Source of the DNA: DATDSR01 sp036517855
GTDB taxonomy: Bacteria; Patescibacteriota; Minisyncoccia; Phycocordibacterales; DATDSR01
Direction: 5' to 3'
DNA length: 39,844 bases
Assembly (NCBI GenBank): GCA_036517855.1
Contig: DATDSR010000049.1
Coordinates: 1-39,844, forward strand
Below, in pieces: positions 37,610 through 39,844 of the stretch (within the stretch, counting starts at the first letter, position 1; every line of letters begins with the position of its first letter). The notes under the pieces are model-generated. The model worked only from the letters and a program-made list of their open reading frames with translations, had not been told where the DNA came from and did not search any database. Made by a program: the position numbers and the translations under genes.

Positions 37610-38494
37610 ATGGAAAACGAGAGGATAAATAATACTAAAGACGAGCTGTCGCCTCTGCGTACTTACAAGCAGGATGTGGCGGCGGGGTTGGGGACGGAGG
37701 GCACTTCTATTGCTTCTATTGCTATGCAGGAGCAGAAGAAGCGGGAGGAGGAGTCTCTGTCGGGAGAGAAGGATTCGCGCTTGAGTAAGCGCCTAGTGGT
37801 GATTATCGCGGCACTGGTGATAATTGGGGCGATGGTGCTCTCTTTCGTCGTCTTTCTTTGGCAACGCCCGCCGGCTGTGGTGGTATTCCCAAGTGACACT
37901 TTGCCTGCGCCGCTACTTTATGCCGAGACACAAGAGCGGTTCGTGGTTTCGGGCAAAACTTCGGCCACTTTATACAAAGACGTGGCGGCGAAACTTAGTG
38001 GCGCAAGCTTTGCTTCGGGTTCGATCAACGAGGTTATATTGACCAAGGCAAGCACTACGCCCCTGTCGGCGCAAGAATTCTCGACCGCTCTCGACCTTGG
38101 CATCCCCGACAAGCTTGTGCGCTTCGTGGATAAAAAGTTTATGCTGGGCTCTTACTCCTTCCGCATCACCCGAGGCTTCGTCGTACTTCAACCGTTCTCA
38201 TACGGCTCAGTGCTCTCGGAACTGCTTGCGTGGGAGAAGGATATGCCCGGTGAACTTGTGCCGCTACTCACTGGCAAAGAACTCCCGGCCACTGTTGGCT
38301 CATGGCAAGACACGGTAATACGCAACATCGATGTGCGTGTGCTCAAAAATACGAGTGGCACTACGCTCTTGCTTTACGCCTTCCTCCCCGCCCGTTCAAG
38401 CGATGGCACACAGTTGCTAATTATCGCCCCGGATGAAGAGCTCTTCGCCGAATTGCTGTTGCGCAGTCAATCACCTCGACCTGTGATACAATAA
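37610..38494 (+). CDS. Single-pass membrane protein, hypothetical
   Basis: The protein is 294 aa. A charged cytoplasmic N-terminus (~62 residues, with QKKREEESLSGEKDSRLSKR) precedes one transmembrane helix (LVVIIAALVIIGAMVLSFVV). A ~200-residue extracytoplasmic domain contains ALDLGIPDKLVRFVDKKFML and VLLPARSSDG-like strands (LLLYAFLPARSSDGTQLLII). The architecture is common among CPR proteins of unknown function. A TATAAT lies 7 nt before the ATG. The DksA-like gene follows after 16 nt. Confidence 0.7.
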   Translation: MENERINNTKDELSPLRTYKQDVAAGLGTEGTSIASIAMQEQKKREEESLSGEKDSRLSKRLVVIIAALVIIGAMVLSFVVFLWQRPPAVVVFPSDTLPAPLLYAETQERFVVSGKTSATLYKDVAAKLSGASFASGSINEVILTKASTTPLSAQEFSTALDLGIPDKLVRFVDKKFMLGSYSFRITRGFVVLQPFSYGSVLSELLAWEKDMPGELVPLLTGKELPATVGSWQDTVIRNIDVRVLKNTSGTTLLLYAFLPARSSDGTQLLIIAPDEELFAELLLRSQSPRPVIQ

Positions 38495-38510
38495 GCCCAA
38501 CAAAAATAAT

Positions 38511-38885
38511 ATGAATACTGATAAATATAAAAAGCTATTAGAGGAGGAGAAAATAAGACTTGAGTCGGAGCTTAGTTCTGTAGCTGAACGAAATCCATCC
38601 AAAGAGGGTGATGGCCAAGACGACTGGATACCTACCCCGCCCGCAGACATCGGCCACGAAGCCGACCCAATAGACCAAGCCGATGAGATAGAGGAGTACG
38701 ACGACCGCATTGGTATTGAGAAACCGCTTGAAGAGCAACTCCACAAAGTAACAGCGGCCCTGGCCGCCATCGCCAAGGGCACCTACGGCACTTGCACAGT
38801 TGGAGGCACCCCCCACCCAATAGAAATGGAACGTCTCGAAGCCAACCCCTCTGCCGACACCTGTATCGAGCACATGAACGGTTAG
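38511..38885 (+). CDS. DksA/TraR-like protein with incomplete zinc finger
   Basis: The protein is 124 aa. An N-terminal coiled-coil hairpin (YKKLLEEEKIRLESELSSVA) carries an acidic tip region (ADEIEEYDDRIGIEKPLEEQ). The C-terminal zinc-finger region reads YGTCTVGGTPHPIEMERLEA and NPSADTCIEHMN. Classical DksA has CxxC...CxxC; here only the first Cys of each pair remains, with a His in the last. Some CPR DksA-like proteins show C-C-C-H, but here the second Cys is also lost. The expected role is binding in the RNA polymerase secondary channel. Closed by the hairpin at 38903. Confidence 0.85.
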   Translation: MNTDKYKKLLEEEKIRLESELSSVAERNPSKEGDGQDDWIPTPPADIGHEADPIDQADEIEEYDDRIGIEKPLEEQLHKVTAALAAIAKGTYGTCTVGGTPHPIEMERLEANPSADTCIEHMNG

Positions 38886-38902
38886 CCAACCCTCCCGCAC
38901 CC

Positions 38903-38936
38903 GAGGTCGGTCCTCTTCGTGAGAGGTCCGACCTCT
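38903..38936 (+). terminator. Terminator of the DksA-like gene, built from palindrome-family sequence
   Basis: GAGGTCGG/CCGACCTC outer and CCTCT/AGAGG inner helices form one long stem with loop TCGTG. It contains AGAGG-TCCGA-CCTCT, the same N5-spaced design as the CAGAGG palindromes. Confidence 0.8.
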
Positions 38937-38998
38937 TGTGCCATGCTTGACTATCCCGAGGGGGAGTAGAATGAGGTTATACAAATTAATTAGAAAAT

Positions 38999-39610
38999 AT
39001 GGCACACAAAGAAACCGACAATTCCAACAAAGAGGAGGAAGTTTCTATAGAGCAACTAAGGGCGGAACTGGCCTTACTAAATTCTGAAATTGAACGAGAC
39101 AACATAAGTGACGATAAAGTCGGGAAGTGGGGGGAGAGATCGCAAGAAAGACCGTCTTTGGATGTTTTAGAATCGCAGTATGCGCGTATTCAAACAGAGC
39201 TAGGAACCACTGCTTCATTGAAACTGAACCAAAGAGAAAGACGAGATAGCGGCTACTACGCGTTTGATTCTGCGAAAGAGGAGGTTTTGGGAACTGTGGA
39301 TGGTCATGACGTTTCTGTTTCTGGCAAACCAGGCTACAGCATGGAAATTGACGGAGTGCGTTTTGAGAATGAACACCTAAGGAAGCTCCTCCATGAAAAA
39401 TATGTGACTTTGGCGAGGATTGGCGAAACAATTAACTTAATAAAAAGGAGGGATGAGCGTTTTACGAAAATAAGAGAAGAGATACAAAAAGCAGATCAGG
39501 CAAGGAAGCAAGCTGATGAGAAAGATGATGAAATTTGGAGCCAGACACCCGAACAGAGGCAGGCAAAAATCGAAAAGGCAACTGCCATAGCGGAAAGACT
39601 GGCGAACTAA
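38999..39610 (+). CDS. Hypothetical coiled-coil protein
   Basis: The protein is 203 aa. An N-terminal acidic coiled coil (SIEQLRAELALLNSEIERDN) and a short beta-rich middle (GTVDGHDVSVSGKPGYSMEI) precede long C-terminal helices (IREEIQKADQARKQADEKDD, RQAKIEKATAIAERLAN). No family is recognised. No Shine-Dalgarno is obvious, and the upstream region is AT-rich. It is the last gene before the palindrome-rich edge of the window. Confidence 0.65.
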   Translation: MAHKETDNSNKEEEVSIEQLRAELALLNSEIERDNISDDKVGKWGERSQERPSLDVLESQYARIQTELGTTASLKLNQRERRDSGYYAFDSAKEEVLGTVDGHDVSVSGKPGYSMEIDGVRFENEHLRKLLHEKYVTLARIGETINLIKRRDERFTKIREEIQKADQARKQADEKDDEIWSQTPEQRQAKIEKATAIAERLAN

Positions 39611-39618
39611 TGGTAACC

Positions 39619-39635
39619 CAGAGGTGAGACCTCTG
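39619..39635. repeat. CAGAGG-N5-CCTCTG palindrome, copy 3
   Basis: The spacer is TGAGA. It lies 8 nt after the stop codon of the preceding gene. Confidence 0.75.
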
Positions 39636-39661
39636 TGCTATGGACAAAGATAGCTTGGATT

Positions 39662-39692
39662 ATAGTAGACATAGTAGATACATAGTAGATAC
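39662..39692 (+). repeat. ATAGTAGA tandem repeat
   Basis: ATAGTAGAC is followed by two ATAGTAGATAC units, leading directly into the next CAGAGG palindrome. It is a potential slippage site. Confidence 0.7.
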
Positions 39693-39708
39693 AGAGGACG
39701 GACCTCTG
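39692..39708. repeat. CAGAGG-N5-CCTCTG palindrome, copy 4
   Basis: The spacer is ACGGA, identical in all 17 nt to copy 2. Confidence 0.75.
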
Positions 39709-39778
39709 TGGTAGGGGGTTCATCAAAATAAGGTTTTCTCAATCTTTATGAGCACCGGCGTAATTTCCAGGCTCAGCA

Positions 39779-39795
39779 CAGAGGTCTGTCCTCTG
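39779..39795. repeat. CAGAGG-N5-CCTCTG palindrome, copy 5
   Basis: The spacer is TCTGT. It is the third copy in 180 nt at the window edge; no gene is visible in 39611-39844. Confidence 0.75.
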
Positions 39796-39844
39796 TTGAT
39801 AAGGTTAGGTTGGTTGGGGTGGGACAATGAAAGGGCCGGGGGAG

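Noticed and set aside
1697..39610. Genome-wide reassignment of TAG as a sense codon
   Set aside because: Many genes end naturally at TAG at the expected family length; only ppsA has an internal TAG with clear homology on both sides.
1..39844. tRNA genes or CRISPR arrays
   Set aside because: I found no T-arm/acceptor combination in the intergenic regions and no regularly spaced repeats with unique spacers.

Overview
The window looks like a chromosomal segment of a Patescibacteria/CPR bacterium, most likely a parcubacterium. This is an inference from gene content: many TrmB-type winged-helix regulators, DUF4143-type AAA ATPases, two LabA-like NYN proteins, a PEP synthase, a short S15, a DksA-like protein with an incomplete zinc finger, small toxin-antitoxin modules and short intergenic regions. 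No rRNA, tRNA or marker phylogeny is available here to settle the lineage.

Layout. 1-4.7 kb (minus strand): a truncated small membrane-protein gene, a copy of the ppsA 3' end, a DUF4258/DUF2283 pair, an AbiEii-type toxin with its partner, ppsA interrupted by one in-frame TAG, and an NYN gene. 5-7.8 kb: DUF4147 glycerate kinase, an AAA/DUF4143 ATPase and a broken dinD. 7.8-15.9 kb: three divergent TrmB/small-gene modules with a 2-hydroxyacid dehydrogenase and an HTH-phosphoribosyltransferase between them. 15.9-20.7 kb: an SPFH protein, a membrane protein, CreD, zinc-ribbon genes and a Bro-N protein. 20.7-28 kb: three more TrmB/small-gene modules, a cluster of small genes that includes a receiver-like protein, and an RHH/ParE pair. 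28-30.7 kb: a second AAA/DUF4143 ATPase, hicBA and a tyrosine recombinase. 30.7-31.5 kb: an intergenic region with two perfect DnaA boxes and a structured transcription unit. 31.5-39.8 kb (mostly plus strand): rpsO, NYN, a small gene with a structured leader, pnp, a seventh TrmB module, a membrane protein, a DksA-like gene, and short palindromic repeats.

Two gene styles are interleaved. Housekeeping and regulator genes mostly have a -10 box 5-9 nt before the start codon and no Shine-Dalgarno, so they look leaderless. The small orphan genes have strong sigma70-type promoters, 5' leaders (often structured), strong Shine-Dalgarno sites and strong, partly shared terminators. Seven times a leaderless TrmB-type regulator stands head-to-head with one or two such orphans across a 136-211 bp gap. 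The simplest reading is a repeated regulator-plus-cargo module, but neither ligands nor cargo functions can be read from the sequence.

A second pattern is gene-end scars. About 66 nt of diverged 3' coding end lies downstream of intact ppsA, xer and a TrmB gene, in each case beside a toxin-antitoxin module. This suggests repeated integration or recombination at gene 3' ends.
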